Assembly: GCA_028641055.1 (NCBI GenBank)
Contig: CM054061.1
Coordinates: forward strand, 115,018,019 to 115,082,018
DNA length: 64,000 nt
Direction: 5' to 3'
From: Alopecurus myosuroides
Taxonomy: Eukaryota > Streptophyta > Magnoliopsida > Poales > Poaceae
In this document: positions 22,529-34,161 of the stretch, in pieces
How positions within the stretch are numbered: the first letter of the stretch is position 1
Layout of the letters: each line of letters starts with the position of its first letter
Notes under the pieces: model-generated
The model's database searches: none
What the model was told of the DNA's origin: nothing
What the model saw: the letters and a program-made list of their open reading frames with translations, nothing else
Made by a program: the position numbers and the translations under genes

Positions 22529-24492
22529 CAATTCATTGCTAGGCCAATTACTACACCTGAACTACAAGTTGAAAGCTATGAAGTAAGTCCTAGTTTATTG
22601 AATTTAATTACTAGAGAGCAATTTGGTGGTAGTGCTATGGAGTATGCCTCTATGCATCTTCATGATTTCATGGAAATATGTGATATGCAAAAAATAAAAA
22701 ATGTGGAAAGTAGTGTTTTAAAACTGAAATTATTTCCTTTTTCACTTAGAGGAAAGGCTAAAGAATGGTTACTTTCACTACCTACAGCTAGTATAAAGTC
22801 TTGGGATGATTTAAAAGAAGCTTTCATTAAGAAATATTATCCTCCCGTTAAAATTTTGCAAAATAGGAATAATATCCTCTCATTTAGGCAAAATGATAAT
22901 GAACATGTAGCCATGGCATCGGATAGAATTAAATTAATTCTTAGAACATGCCCATCACATGGAGTAAATGAATGGACCATACTACACTCTTTTTATAATG
23001 GTCTAAACTACATGTCTAGAAATATACTTGATTCTGCTGCTGGAGGTGCCTTTATGAGTAAAACTGTAGGTGAGGCTAAGAGCATATTAGAAAGCATATT
23101 GCAAAATTATAGTCAATGGAACACTTAAAGAGCACCCAATCTCACTAAGAAAATAAACTCAATTGAAGAAACCAATGATTTGTCTTCTAAAATGGACACT
23201 ATTCTTGCTTTCATTAATAAACAAAATATGGAGAATGTGCCTTTGCAGGAGCTAGTTGGTAGTAATTCTGAAAGTGTGGATGTTAATTTTGTTAGGAATT
23301 ATGGTAGCAATGGTTTTGTTAATGCTTACAATTCATATAGTAAACCTCCTTATGTGCCAAATAAACCTTTTGTTCCATATCCTAATGCTAATAAAAATAA
23401 GTGGAAGCCTTCTAGTGAAATTTCTGAATCTAATAAATTGCTTATGGAACAAGTTTCTAGTCACAATGCTATGATAAATGAGTTAAATAAGTCTATGCAT
23501 CCATTAGTAGTGATATTAAAGGATTGCAACTTCAATCTTCGAATTTAGATAAAGCATTGTCAAAATTAGCTGATAATCAAGCAACTCTATTAAGCATGTC
23601 AGCAGGAAAGCGACAAGCACAACCTAGTGTAGGAATGAATTCTATTACTATTGCTGCTCCTATTATTGAAAATATTGATCATATTGCTGAGAATACAAGT
23701 GATCATGTCCCTAGCTTAGAAGAAACTTTGAATGAAATAGTGAAGTACCCTGAATATTTACTTCTATATATGTCTTATCTTGCTAGCAAAGATGAAATTA
23801 GTCCTCATGAATCAAGCATGATAAATAAATTAGAGAGTAAAGTAGAGAAAATTATGATTCTTACTGAAATTAAGGATCCATTGCTTGATTTAGAAAAAAG
23901 TAGCTTGCAAGAACTTATTGCTACTCTACAAAAATTTGCTAGTGATCCCACTATAAATGTTAATCAACCTGGCTTTGGATCTTATATTGCTAATCATGTA
24001 TTGCAAGAAAAAATTGCTAGGTACAAGAATGAGGACATGATACCTCCTAAGCTTGGGGATGCATGGATCCCCAAGGTGCTAGTTTCAATTGGAAAAGAAA
24101 TTCACCATGCTATGTTATATCTAGGTTCTAGTGTATCGGTACTCTCTAAAGAATTATATGAATTGCTAGAACTAGAAAATTTAGAAAAGTGCTCAAGTGA
24201 ATTTGTCCTTGCTGATAACTCTACTAAACATGCTGTAGGACAAGTAAAAGATGTTATGATTGAATTGCACATGACTTTCGTACCCGTTGATTTCATTATT
24301 ATGGATATGGGGGATAAATCCCCTAGTCCTATTATTTTGGGTAGACCTTTTCTTCGTACTACAGGTGCAATCATAGACTCCAAGGAAGGGAATGTCAAGT
24401 TTCAGTTCCCTCACAAGAAAATCATGGAGCACTTCCCAAGGAAGAGGGGCACGCTGAAGAACAAGCTCCCTCATGAGCTTTATCCCTCTTGA

Positions 24493-26855
24493 TTATCAAG
24501 TAAGTAAAGCCTAACTATATGGCTATAAAAAAGCGCTTTACGGGAGGCAACCCGGTTGTTTTTGTTTGGATTTTTCTAGTGTACTCTTGATGTCTCAAGA
24601 GATTAGTTTTTTTGTTTTAATTCTGGAGTTTTTAATAAAGATTCAAGTCAAACCCATTTGGACTTATAAGTTGCTATCCTAGTGCATGAAATTTCTGTTT
24701 CAGCACGAGTCTGCTCACCGTATGATTTTATGTTTTTTATTGGTATGTCGGATTGAGCTAATTTTTTAGTATGTTCTGCAACTTTTCGTCCTCTATAATA
24801 ACAAAAATTGGCTTAATTTTTTCAAGAGTCTAGATTAGGGAAAAACATTCGTTTTGCTACTGCTGCTTTTCTGGACAGATTCTGCCTTCTTTTGTTTTAT
24901 GCACTCTTTGGGCTTGGGAATCGAATTTCCATGATTCTTTCAAGCAAGAGAGTGAACATACAACATAATGAACCTTATTGTCTATCTACTGGAGCATTTG
25001 ATTTGGAATTTTGCACAGTAAGCATGTGATTTGTTTGTCCTTGCTAATCTCACCCCACAGAAAAAGAATGGGAGAAACATGTTTTGTGAAGTTTTTTTTC
25101 ACAGGGAATAGAGGAGCTGCGCCTCAGGACATCCAAGAATGGTGAAAGCCATAAGCTTGGGATGTGATAAACACCCCACTGGAGCTACACGATTTTGGTT
25201 AGCACACTTCTACTTTCTGTTTTTCTAAGCAAAGCATTTATCGTAGAGACTTGAAGCGTCTAGTTTTTGTTTTTATTTTTGTTTTGATAAGACCACCACC
25301 ATAATTTTATATGAGATTTAGCTAATGGAGTTTGGTGTTGGAATTGGATTCTAGTATTATGACTTGGAATAGGGATGCCATGGTTGATTTGAAGAGCTAG
25401 ATATGTTTGCATGATTTATAGGCTTTTTATGTGTAGAAATTTGCAATAATGTTGTCTTGAGCTATCTCTTATTCATGTCCTTGATGTTAATTGCTGGTTT
25501 ATTTAGTTTGTCATGAAATGAGTAGTTCTATGGACATATGCATGCATAGTAGCTGGTCAACTATCTCCCTCTTGCTAGCCAAAATTTTAAAAATTCCAAC
25601 AAGTAAAAACTTGTTTCCAACACTCCTTAGCCAAGTATTTCCAGTGAGTCCACCATATCTTCCCATTAGCTTCATTGCTATTCTGAGTATGTTCACCATT
25701 TTATTATGTTATTTATGCTCTAAATTAAGATATTCACTTTATTAATTTTCATGGGTTGAACTTGGGATAGGACTCTCACGAACTTTTGAAGGCACACTTT
25801 ACTTTTTATGCATCTAATAAACATGACCCAATAATGGGAGCCACAAGTTTTGTGTTTGACAAGTGTGTGGTTGGGAGCTAGCTATAAACGTGTATCACCG
25901 GAAAGCTTTCAACATTGCACAAAAAAAATTACATTTGGTTGATATCATGTACTTTTGTTTTTGGACTCCTGCCATGCCGAAATGAAATAGAGGAATAGTA
26001 AGTTTTGATGAGTAAGTATCTATATGACTAGAGAAACGCATTGGGTCGCTAACCCAAGCCATGCTTTATCATGGTGGAAATTTACTTACAGCTTGAGTGA
26101 CTCTACAACACATCCTATAATAAAATAAGAAGCTATGCATAATAGTGAATGAAAATAAAAAGGATGATGAGTCTACTCTGTTTGTTCATCTTGCCATTGT
26201 AACATGGGCTTGTTTCCATGTCATGGGGCAAAATGTACCTCTTTGCGGTTCTCTATGATGTCATTAATACTTATTATGATTGTACAAAGCTTATTAGGAA
26301 TCTTAAGTTGAGTAATCATGGAATAGGTTTTCACACTCACGGGGCATGAGGCTTTCAGCCACCTTGTCATTCTCATTACTTCAATACTCACAATTTTAAG
26401 ATGCTAGTGATAAAGGGGCAATGAGAGTCCTAGATCAATGGATACCACATTTCAATTATTAATTTTAGTTGAATAATTTAGAGGCTAAATAAGACTTGAT
26501 CATGTTTTACCTCTACTCAATTTTCTCCAAAGTGTCCACCATATTTTCTATTCTCCATTATGCTATTCTTTGACCAATATAGGATTTTATTTTTCATTTT
26601 ATGTATGCATTTGGTCCATAGTGATTTTATTTCATTATACACTTTGTGAACTTTCATGAAGCATCTTTGCTTGCATATTTGATATTTCTTACAACATGAA
26701 TTGTATATTGCTACTCATTTCTAGTATTAATCATTTGATTATATGTAGCATGAATAATCCACCTTGATATCCCATGATTGTTTCAATATGAAAAACCCAT
26801 CTTAGTTTTATCACCTTCATACTCGAGGACGAGCATGGGTTAAGCTTGAGGATGT
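24493..26855 (+). other. Element E 3' UTR with hairpin and polypurine tract
   Basis: 2.36 kb, AT-rich, without a credible ORF. Near its end, 26817-26837 holds an imperfect hairpin around CTCGAGGACGAG, followed by the polypurine tract TAAGCTTGAGGATGT against the LTR at 26856. This end resembles that of A and C although the LTR sequences differ. Confidence 0.7.
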
Positions 26856-28562
26856 TGATGCATGTAAAATGCATAGATGAATTTTGCATATTTTCACATG
26901 GTTTTCTATTACATGTTGCATCATATAAGGGTATAATTCAATGTTTTATAGTATTTTGGGGTTAAATTACAAAGTCCCCCAAATTTTATGGAATTAACCC
27001 TGCCTGTCAGAAACCCCGTTATCTATATTTTTGACGTTTCAGGGGGCAAACTTCCGCGAAATCACCTGAAAATCTGCGGGGGTCATTTTCTTGGAAGGAG
27101 AAGACTTGCAGGTGAAGGATCCACGAGAATTGGGAAAGGAGGCCCAAAAGAGGACCCTCCACGCGGCCAGATTCCTTGGACGCGTGAGAGGCCCCCTTTT
27201 GGCCCCTGTGGCCCCAATTCCTTACATCTTCGACTTACCGACTCCGTCTTGACCTAAAACCGACTATAAAAAGGGTCCCCCGTACCCTTACAGAGAGGAG
27301 CGCTGCCGAAACACCAAAACAGAGACCAGAAGTTCCATATTGGAGGGGGAAAACTCCGGCGGGGCGCCGCCGGTGTGATCTCCTACCCCTCCAACGTCAT
27401 CTCCATCGACACCTCCATGAAGAGGGAGTAGTCCACCCCAGGGCTATGGGTTTGTGGAAGTAGCACTTGTATCTCTCTCTCTCTCTATGTACTTCACTAA
27501 TTAGATCCGTATGAGCTGCCTCACATGATTACGGGCACCGTTGTAATTCCTATGTGGTGGATCTTTTCTATGAGTTATTGAATCTGAGATTGCAATTGTT
27601 TCTCTTGAGTTATTTGAGTAGATGTACCTTATGTACCCCGTTCTTATTTGCTAGCTTTGATCAATCTAGTTCTCGAGAGCGTGTGTGGGGTGATGGGTGC
27701 ATTAGTTGGAGTAACGGGGGGTGGCTAGTGCTGTGAAAGTGACAGAAGTTCAGCGATCCACTTAGGTTTTGTTAAACCTTTCTTAGTTACCTCACTAGGG
27801 ATAAAAAGGAGTACCTTGTTACCGGGGATTTGAAGTGACACTAATCAATCTCCATGTCTAGATCTAGCAAGTTCTTACTTCAACTTCATGTCACATTGCT
27901 TAAAGCTATACTCTGGTTTTTCCTTAATTATCGAGGTGTTATCATTTATTTCGCATCTTGGTGGAGTATAAGAGGGATCAATATGACCGTAGAGATCTCT
28001 ATGCTAGGACGTGATGCCCATATGAAAGTACTCAATGTTAAACATGTTATTGTAATCTCACATCTAATTCTTTATGTCCACCGTCTACCACTTTATTTGA
28101 GAGAATGCAAGTGTGAAACCATGAACCCCGGTCCTATTTTAAATATAATAAAACACTCTAGTTACTTTGCTGCAATTTACTTTACTTGCACTTTACTTTA
28201 CTTGCATCTCCAATTCGAATTTACATTACCTCCATCACCACTTGCATCACAAAAATACAAAAACAATCCATTGCATATTTATTTTCTCATTTGCATTTAG
28301 TAGTAGATTTAATTATTGCACATTTACTTTCAGTTTTGCATTGCAATTTAGAAGTCTCACACTTTGTGCTTGACAACCACTTGGTGAGGTTGAGGGCACA
28401 AAATTCTCTACTTGTTTGCAGGATCCTGGAAGAAGCTTGGAAGACAACTACTGAAATACTGGCTCCCCAAGAGTTCGATATAAACCCTCGAGTCACCCTC
28501 GTGGGGAAGAAGGCTTGCCACTAGCTACACACTCTGCACTTGGAGTCTCAACCTAGCCATCA
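26856..28562 (+). repeat. Element E 3' LTR (complete)
   Basis: Starts TGATGCATGTAAAATGC after the polypurine tract and ends CTAGCCATCA. 1707 bp. A TATA box (TATAAAAAG) is at 27265-27273. Confidence 0.88.
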
Positions 28563-30275
28563 ACGTCCTCATGAGCAAAAACAAGAACATAAAGCAGGAG
28601 TAATTTTAAAGGTTTTAAAGGTAACACATGAACAATTTACTTTGGAGTGGCAGCTAAATACCACATGTAGGTAGGTATGGTGGACACAATGGGAAAAGCT
28701 TTGGTTTAAGGGAGTTGGATGAACGACTAGAGCTCATACTCAGTACAGGTGGAGGCTAGCAAAAGACTGGGAGCGACAAATCAAGAGAGCATAAGAGCGA
28801 TAATCATGCATAGCGACATAAACCTCATTAATTAAAGCATAAGCGGTATCACAAGTTCAAAAACTAAGTGGTCATGGAGGACATTCGTGACTGGTGCATA
28901 GTCATAAACATGGTGTGAGCATGCGCCAAGTCAACCAAATAAAACATTCGAAAGAGAATACCATAAATTTATGCTTCCTTATGACAAGAACAACTCATGA
29001 ATCTTTCAATGGAATATTAAACACTCTCAGCTATTTTAGGATATTAATGCTACTCAATAACCACACGGCTTTAAAACTAAAGTAACATTTAGCATGGCAT
29101 GAAAAAGTTCTAGCCACAGTCTATACAATCTTCTACTTGCACTGTTATAAATTCTACTTCAAGCAGCATTTTCTTTTCCCAACAAGCACCATATAAGATA
29201 TGTTTTAACTAAAATACTCTTGATGATACAACAAGGAAACATGAGAGTACTCACATAATACTACTAAAACTAACAGCTCTGATAAGAGATGCATGCAAAA
29301 CAGGAGCTAAATAAATGCAGCAGCCAGACAAAGATTAAGAATACAAAGTATTCCCATGAAAAAGCGGAGCGTGTCACCCTCCAATAAAAGAATGTTGGGG
29401 TCCAACCAAGCTTATTGAAAAAAAACACAAATAAAAAAATAAAAGACGCTCCAAATAAAGCACAGAAGATGTGACCGAATAAAAATATAGTTTCACTAGA
29501 AGTGATCTGATAATTTGTTGATTAAGAAGGGGGTACCTTGGGCATCCCCAAGCTTAGACGCTTGAGTCTTCTTGGAATTTTCTGGGATGCACCACCGAGT
29601 CATCCCCAAGTTTAGTATTTTCACTCTTCTTGATCACGTCATATCATCCTCTTTTCTTGACCCTTGAAAACTTCCTTCACACCAAACTTCTCACAATCTT
29701 TATTAGCAACGTTAGTGCAATCGAAATAATAAATTCATATGGTTCAGTTTCAACACATGCCTAACACTCAAAAACAAATTAGCTACTGCCACAACTTCTT
29801 TTGAAACTCTTTTTCTCGAAAGAACATCAAAAGAAAGAGATTAAGATGCAAATGCAATTATTGGCAGAAATCTGTCAAAACAGGACAGCAGGTAAAGATG
29901 ATTTTTTTAGAAAATCTTCTGTTTCTCAAATGAAAAATTGGTCAACTAAAAAAAGTTGCGTATACAGCCCAGAATTACGCACAAAAAAGTTCAGGTCATT
30001 TTGAATTCTCTGTGATTTTATACGAAATAAACAGTGGACAGCAGAAATCTGTTTCCTGCTCAGAAATCCGAAATATAGCCTCAACTTTCCACTAGAGGCT
30101 TTACTTGGCTCAACAAAAACACAAAAGAAAAGATACAACGGGGTTGCTAAGGAAACCCAGGTGCAAATCACACAAAAGAAAACAAAGGAAAACTGGTTGA
30201 AAACGGAGAAATAAAACGGGTTGTCTCCCAGTAGCGCTTTTCTTTAACGCCTTTCAGCAAGGCATAGAAAGCAAC
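28563..30275 (-). mobile_element. Element C 3' UTR, proximal part
   Basis: Non-coding. Matches the 3' UTR of element A in reverse complement (from about A position 9090 back to 7347) and that of B. It contains a decayed copy of the 9-bp hairpin at 29529-29549. The join at 28562/28563 is the insertion point of element E. Confidence 0.75.
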
Positions 30276-32313
30276 TCAAGTATTTTCAAGTGAAGAAGCA
30301 TCAACATCATAACTTTCTCTAATAATAGAGTCAAAAGGTAGCTTCATCCTCTTTCTAGGAAAGTTTTACATACCTTTCTTGAGTGGAATTGATATTTAAT
30401 ACTCCACTCTCTCATATCAATAACAACACCGAAGCATTTCATTCAATGTTCATAACAACAAAATCAACAGGGACAAGTTTATTGTTAACCATAATAAGAA
30501 CATCATCAACTCTACCAAGAGGTTTCTTCTTAGCATTATCAGCAAGATGAACATCCAAATAACAGTGTTCCAACGGTGGTAGATCAAGCATATCATAAAA
30601 CTTTTGAGGCATAACAGAGATACTAGCATCGAGATCACACAAAGCATTGCAATCAAAATCATTTAGTTTTATCTTAATGATAGTCTCCCAACCATCATCT
30701 AATTTCCTAGGGATTGATGTCTCAAGTTTCAGCTTTTCTTCCCTAACTTTCATGAGAGCATTGGTAATATGTTTAGTAAAGGCCATATTCATGGCACTAG
30801 CATTGGGATTCTAGCAAGCTTTTATAGAAACATAATAACTTCAGATATATTTCAATCATCAAAATCAATGTTATTATCATCAAAAGTAATGATACCATTA
30901 TCCCCTACATCTCTAAAAATTTCAGCACTTTTATTAGAAGAAGTTTCAGCAATTTGAGGCAATTTAGCACGTTTCACCAAAGGGGTGGAGACTTTGTTGA
31001 CACCAACTAGTTTACCATTGATAGTAGGAGGTTTACTTGCACTTGGAGCTTCAGTTTTACTAGTGGTTGTGACAGTGCAAACTCTAGCAATATTATTCTT
31101 TCTAGCCAATTCATCTTCTCTTTCCAACCTAGCACGTAATTCAGCCATAAACCTAACATTATTATCAATTCGAACTTGGATGGAATTCAATGTTTTACTT
31201 TCTTTAACATCATGTGAAAAACCCTCCAGTTTTAGAAAATCAACATCAATAGCTAGGCTATCTACTTTAGAGGCAAGAACATCTATTTTACCAATCTTTT
31301 CCTCAACAGATTTATTAAAAGCAGTTTGTGTGCTAATAAAGTCTCTAAGCATGTTTTCAAGATCAGAGGTAGAGATTTTATTATTATTGTAGGAATTTCC
31401 ATAAGAATTACCATAACTATTATTAGGATGATAGGGATTATAATTGTTTCCACCAAAATGATTTCTATAAGAATTGTTGTTAAAATTATTATTTCTAATA
31501 AAGTTCAGATCAACATGCTCTTCTTCAGCAACCAAAGAGGCTAAAGGAACATTATTTGGATCAACTTGAGCTTTACCATTAACAAGCATAGACAAAATAG
31601 CATCAAGCCTTTCACTCAAAGAGGAGGTTTCCTCAACAGAATTTACCTTCTTACCTTGTGGAGCTCTCTCAATGTGCCACTCTGAATAATTTATCATCAA
31701 GAATCTTTGTTGCATTGCCCAAAGTGATGGACATAAAGGTACCTCCAGCAGCTTAATCCAATAGGTTCCTTGAGGAGAAATTCAGTCATGCATAAAAGGT
31801 TTGTAAAATCATACAAGTAGTCAGTCCATGAGTGGGACAATTCTTCACCATAGTTTTCATTCTTTCCCAAGCTTTAACAACATGTTCATTATCAAATTGT
31901 TTAAAATTAATTATGTCACTTCTCAGGGATTTAATCTTAGCAGGAGGATAATATTTTCCAATGAAAGCATCTTGACACTTAGTCCATGAATCAATACTAT
32001 TTCTAGGCAAAGATAACAACCATTCTTTAGCTCTTCCTCTCAAAGAGAAAGTGAATAATTTTAGTTTAATAATATCTCCATACACATCTTTATATTTTTG
32101 CATATCACATAGTTCAAAAATATCATTAAGGTGAGCAGTAGCATCATCATAACTAACACTAGAGAATTTCACTTTCATAACAATATTTAATAAAGGAGGT
32201 TTAATTTCATAGAAAGAAGCAGTAGGAGCAGGTGGAGCAATAGGTGTGCAAATAAAATCATTGTTGTTTGTGCTAGTGAAGTCACACAACTTAGTATTCT
32301 TAGAGGAACTCAT
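30276..32313 (-). pseudogene. Element C gag-protease, disrupted
   Basis: Starts at the ATG at 32313 (MSSSKNTKLCDF); the open frame extends upstream of this, but that part lies in the UTR shared with A and B. Gag reads well through FSLRGRAKEWLLSLP and KYYPPAKIKSLRSDI to TFYA, where GGA has become TGA (31786-31788). A TAA in the LDSAAGG block and an 8-bp loss near 31700 follow. The Asn-rich linker is then open to 30852. The protease (30792 to about 30439) has CDLDAS in place of CDLGAS and lacks about 45 bp covering the LGRPFLRT motif. It is inactive on both counts. No pol follows. Damage is independent of that in B. Confidence 0.8.
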
Positions 32314-32476
32314 TTTAGCAAAATAAAAGCAAGCAAATAAATAATAGCTATAAAGTAAACTAATTTTTTTGTGTTTTCGATATAGAGAAGCAAAAAAAGA
32401 CAAAAATAAAAACAAGACAATAAACAAAATAAAGAGGTTGAGAGTGAGAGACTCCCCTTGCGAGAAGACTTCTTCC

Positions 32477-32568
32477 TCCACGGCAACGGCGCCAGAAATT
32501 CTTTGATGCTTGCAGAGTTGATGGATTCGTTGCTTCTTGATGACTTTGAATCCCCGGCAACGGTGCCA
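32477..32568 (-). promoter_or_regulatory. Duplicated tRNA-Asp primer binding site of element C
   Basis: Two sites at 32568-32551 and 32494-32477, 74 bp apart as in element B. The LTR-proximal one has one change (GGTGCCA for GGCGCCA) and lies 10 bp from the LTR edge. Confidence 0.75.
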
Positions 32569-32578
32569 GAAATTCTTT

Positions 32579-34161
32579 TGCTACGCCTTGATGGTGTGTT
32601 GGGAACCCAAAGAGGAGGGTGTTATGAGCGTAGCGGTAAGAACTTACCTCAGTTAAGAACCAAGGTTATCAATCCAGTAGGAGAAAGAGGATTTTCGGAA
32701 GGTTGATGCCACTGACGGTGGTGATGGCTCACCGGTGTCAGCAACAACGCGGAACCTGCACACAACAGAGCCAAAATACTTTGTCCCAACGGTACAGTGA
32801 GGTTGTCAATCTCACCGGTCTTGCTAAAAACAAAGATTAGACGTATAGTATGGAAAATAGTGTATGCTTGCAGTAAGTAAAGAAAGCAGGAAATTGTAGT
32901 GGTTTGGTTAATAGTGTAGGAAAATGGACCGGGGTTCATAGGTTCACTAGTGGCGTCTCTCCATAAAAGATAGGATGCTGGGTGAGTAAATTACAACTAG
33001 GCAATTGACAAATAAAGGTTGCACCGTAGTTCACATTCATGACATGATGACTACTATGATATTTAGTGCGGGCATTACAACAATATACATAGACCGTAAT
33101 CCAACTGCATCTATGACTAATAATCCACCCTCAGGTTATCATTCGAACCCCCTTAGGTATTAAGTTGCGAGCAACAGATAATTGCATTAAACAATGTGTG
33201 CAATGTAAGCAATGATTGTACACGCGGGCACTCACACCGCTGTTTTCTCCCTAGTGGCAGCATCACATCCTCCCCCGTCACGTTTCTGTCACTCGAGCAC
33301 AGGCGAAAAGGAGGCATGAACCCACTATAAAGCATAAATACTCTCTCTTGGAGTCACTAGCAACTACTTGGCCAGAGCAACCACTAGCAACGGAAAGCAT
33401 GCAAGATCACAAATAGCATATGCAATAAAAGACTATAATAAACTTGGAATAAGTTCAATATTCATCGGATCCCAGCAAACACAGCACATAGAGTTACATA
33501 AGATCAATCTCGATCATGTTAGGCAGCTCACGAGATCTAAACATGGAGGCATATGAGGAGGAGACAACCATCTAGCTACTGCTATGGACCCGTAGTCCAA
33601 GGATGAACTACTCACGCATCACTCCGGAGGCACGCATGGTGATGAAGAGGCCTCCAGTGATGATTTCCTCTCCGGCAGGGTGCCGGGAGATAGCTTCAGA
33701 ACCCCCCTGATCTAGGGTTGATGACGATGGTGGTTGCGGAACTTTTCGGGGATATTTGATCAGGTTCCTAGGGTTTTACATCCGGGGGGAATAAATAGGG
33801 GAAAGGACGGATGCGGTGGAGCCCTGGAGGCCCCACACCACCCCCTGGCGCGGCCAAGGGGGGCGCGCCACCCCATGGTGTGGGCCCCCTGGTGCCCGTC
33901 TTCGACTCCTCTTAGGTCTTCTGGATGCTTCCGGGGAAAATAGGCACTTCGGGCTTTGTGGGGTCCAATTCCGAGAATATTTCCAGAACAATTTTTCTGA
34001 AATAAAAAACAGCAGAAAACAGGGAACTGGCACTTGACATCTTGTTAATAGGTTAGTCCCAAAAAACGTGTAAAAATGACATAAAGAAGGGAGAAAACAT
34101 GTAGCAATTGGCATAATTATCATGGAGCATCAGAAATTATAGATACGTTGGAGACGTATCA
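32579..34161 (-). repeat. Element C 5' LTR
   Basis: 1583 bp, minus strand, starting TGATACGTCTCC at 34161 and ending TAGCA at 32579. It is the intact reference for the interrupted shared LTR. A likely TATA element (TATTTATT on the minus strand) is at 33790-33797. The 5 bp after 34161 are GTAAG; the matching copy would lie left of this window. Confidence 0.85.

Larger units (their letters stand above)
14087..24492 (+). pseudogene. Element E gag-protease, split by Copia element F and mutated
   Basis: Gag starts at 14087 (MGDRTKLSDYTNTPNDQF), is cut at 14139 and resumes at 22529-22534 after F; the two parts join in frame across the CAATT duplication. Retrotrans_gag core: FSLRGKAKEWLLSLP near 22738, RTCPSHGVNEWTILHSFYNG near 22950, LDSAAGGAFM near 23030. 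A TAA at about 23126 interrupts gag, and an indel near 23505-23520 shifts the frame. The frame 23524-24492 holds the linker and the aspartic protease. The protease catalytic motif, expected as DLGSS, reads YLGSS near 24118, so the catalytic Asp is lost; LGRPFLRTTGA is kept. The frame ends HFPRKR to LYPS with no pol. Confidence 0.8.
12361..28562 (+). mobile_element. Element E, Athila-type gag-protease retrotransposon, carrying nested Copia F
   Basis: Plus-strand element with a 5'-truncated LTR (12361-13740), tRNA-Asp primer site, gag-protease split by F, long 3' UTR, polypurine tract and complete 3' LTR (26856-28562). It sits in the 3' UTR of C: sequence right of 28562 continues C. It lacks reverse transcriptase, RNase H and integrase. 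The two LTRs differ at roughly 33 of 1380 sites by eye (about 2.4%), which at 1.3e-8 per site per year is about 0.9 million years. Confidence 0.85.

Noticed and set aside
28894..29085. Small ORFs in the C 3' UTR and in the 3' UTRs of A and E
   Set aside because: Short, AT-rich, not conserved between homologous UTRs.
31786..32481. Longer gag start for element C at 32481
   Set aside because: The extra 56 residues are translated 5' UTR shared with A and B. The ATG at 32313 matches the start in B.
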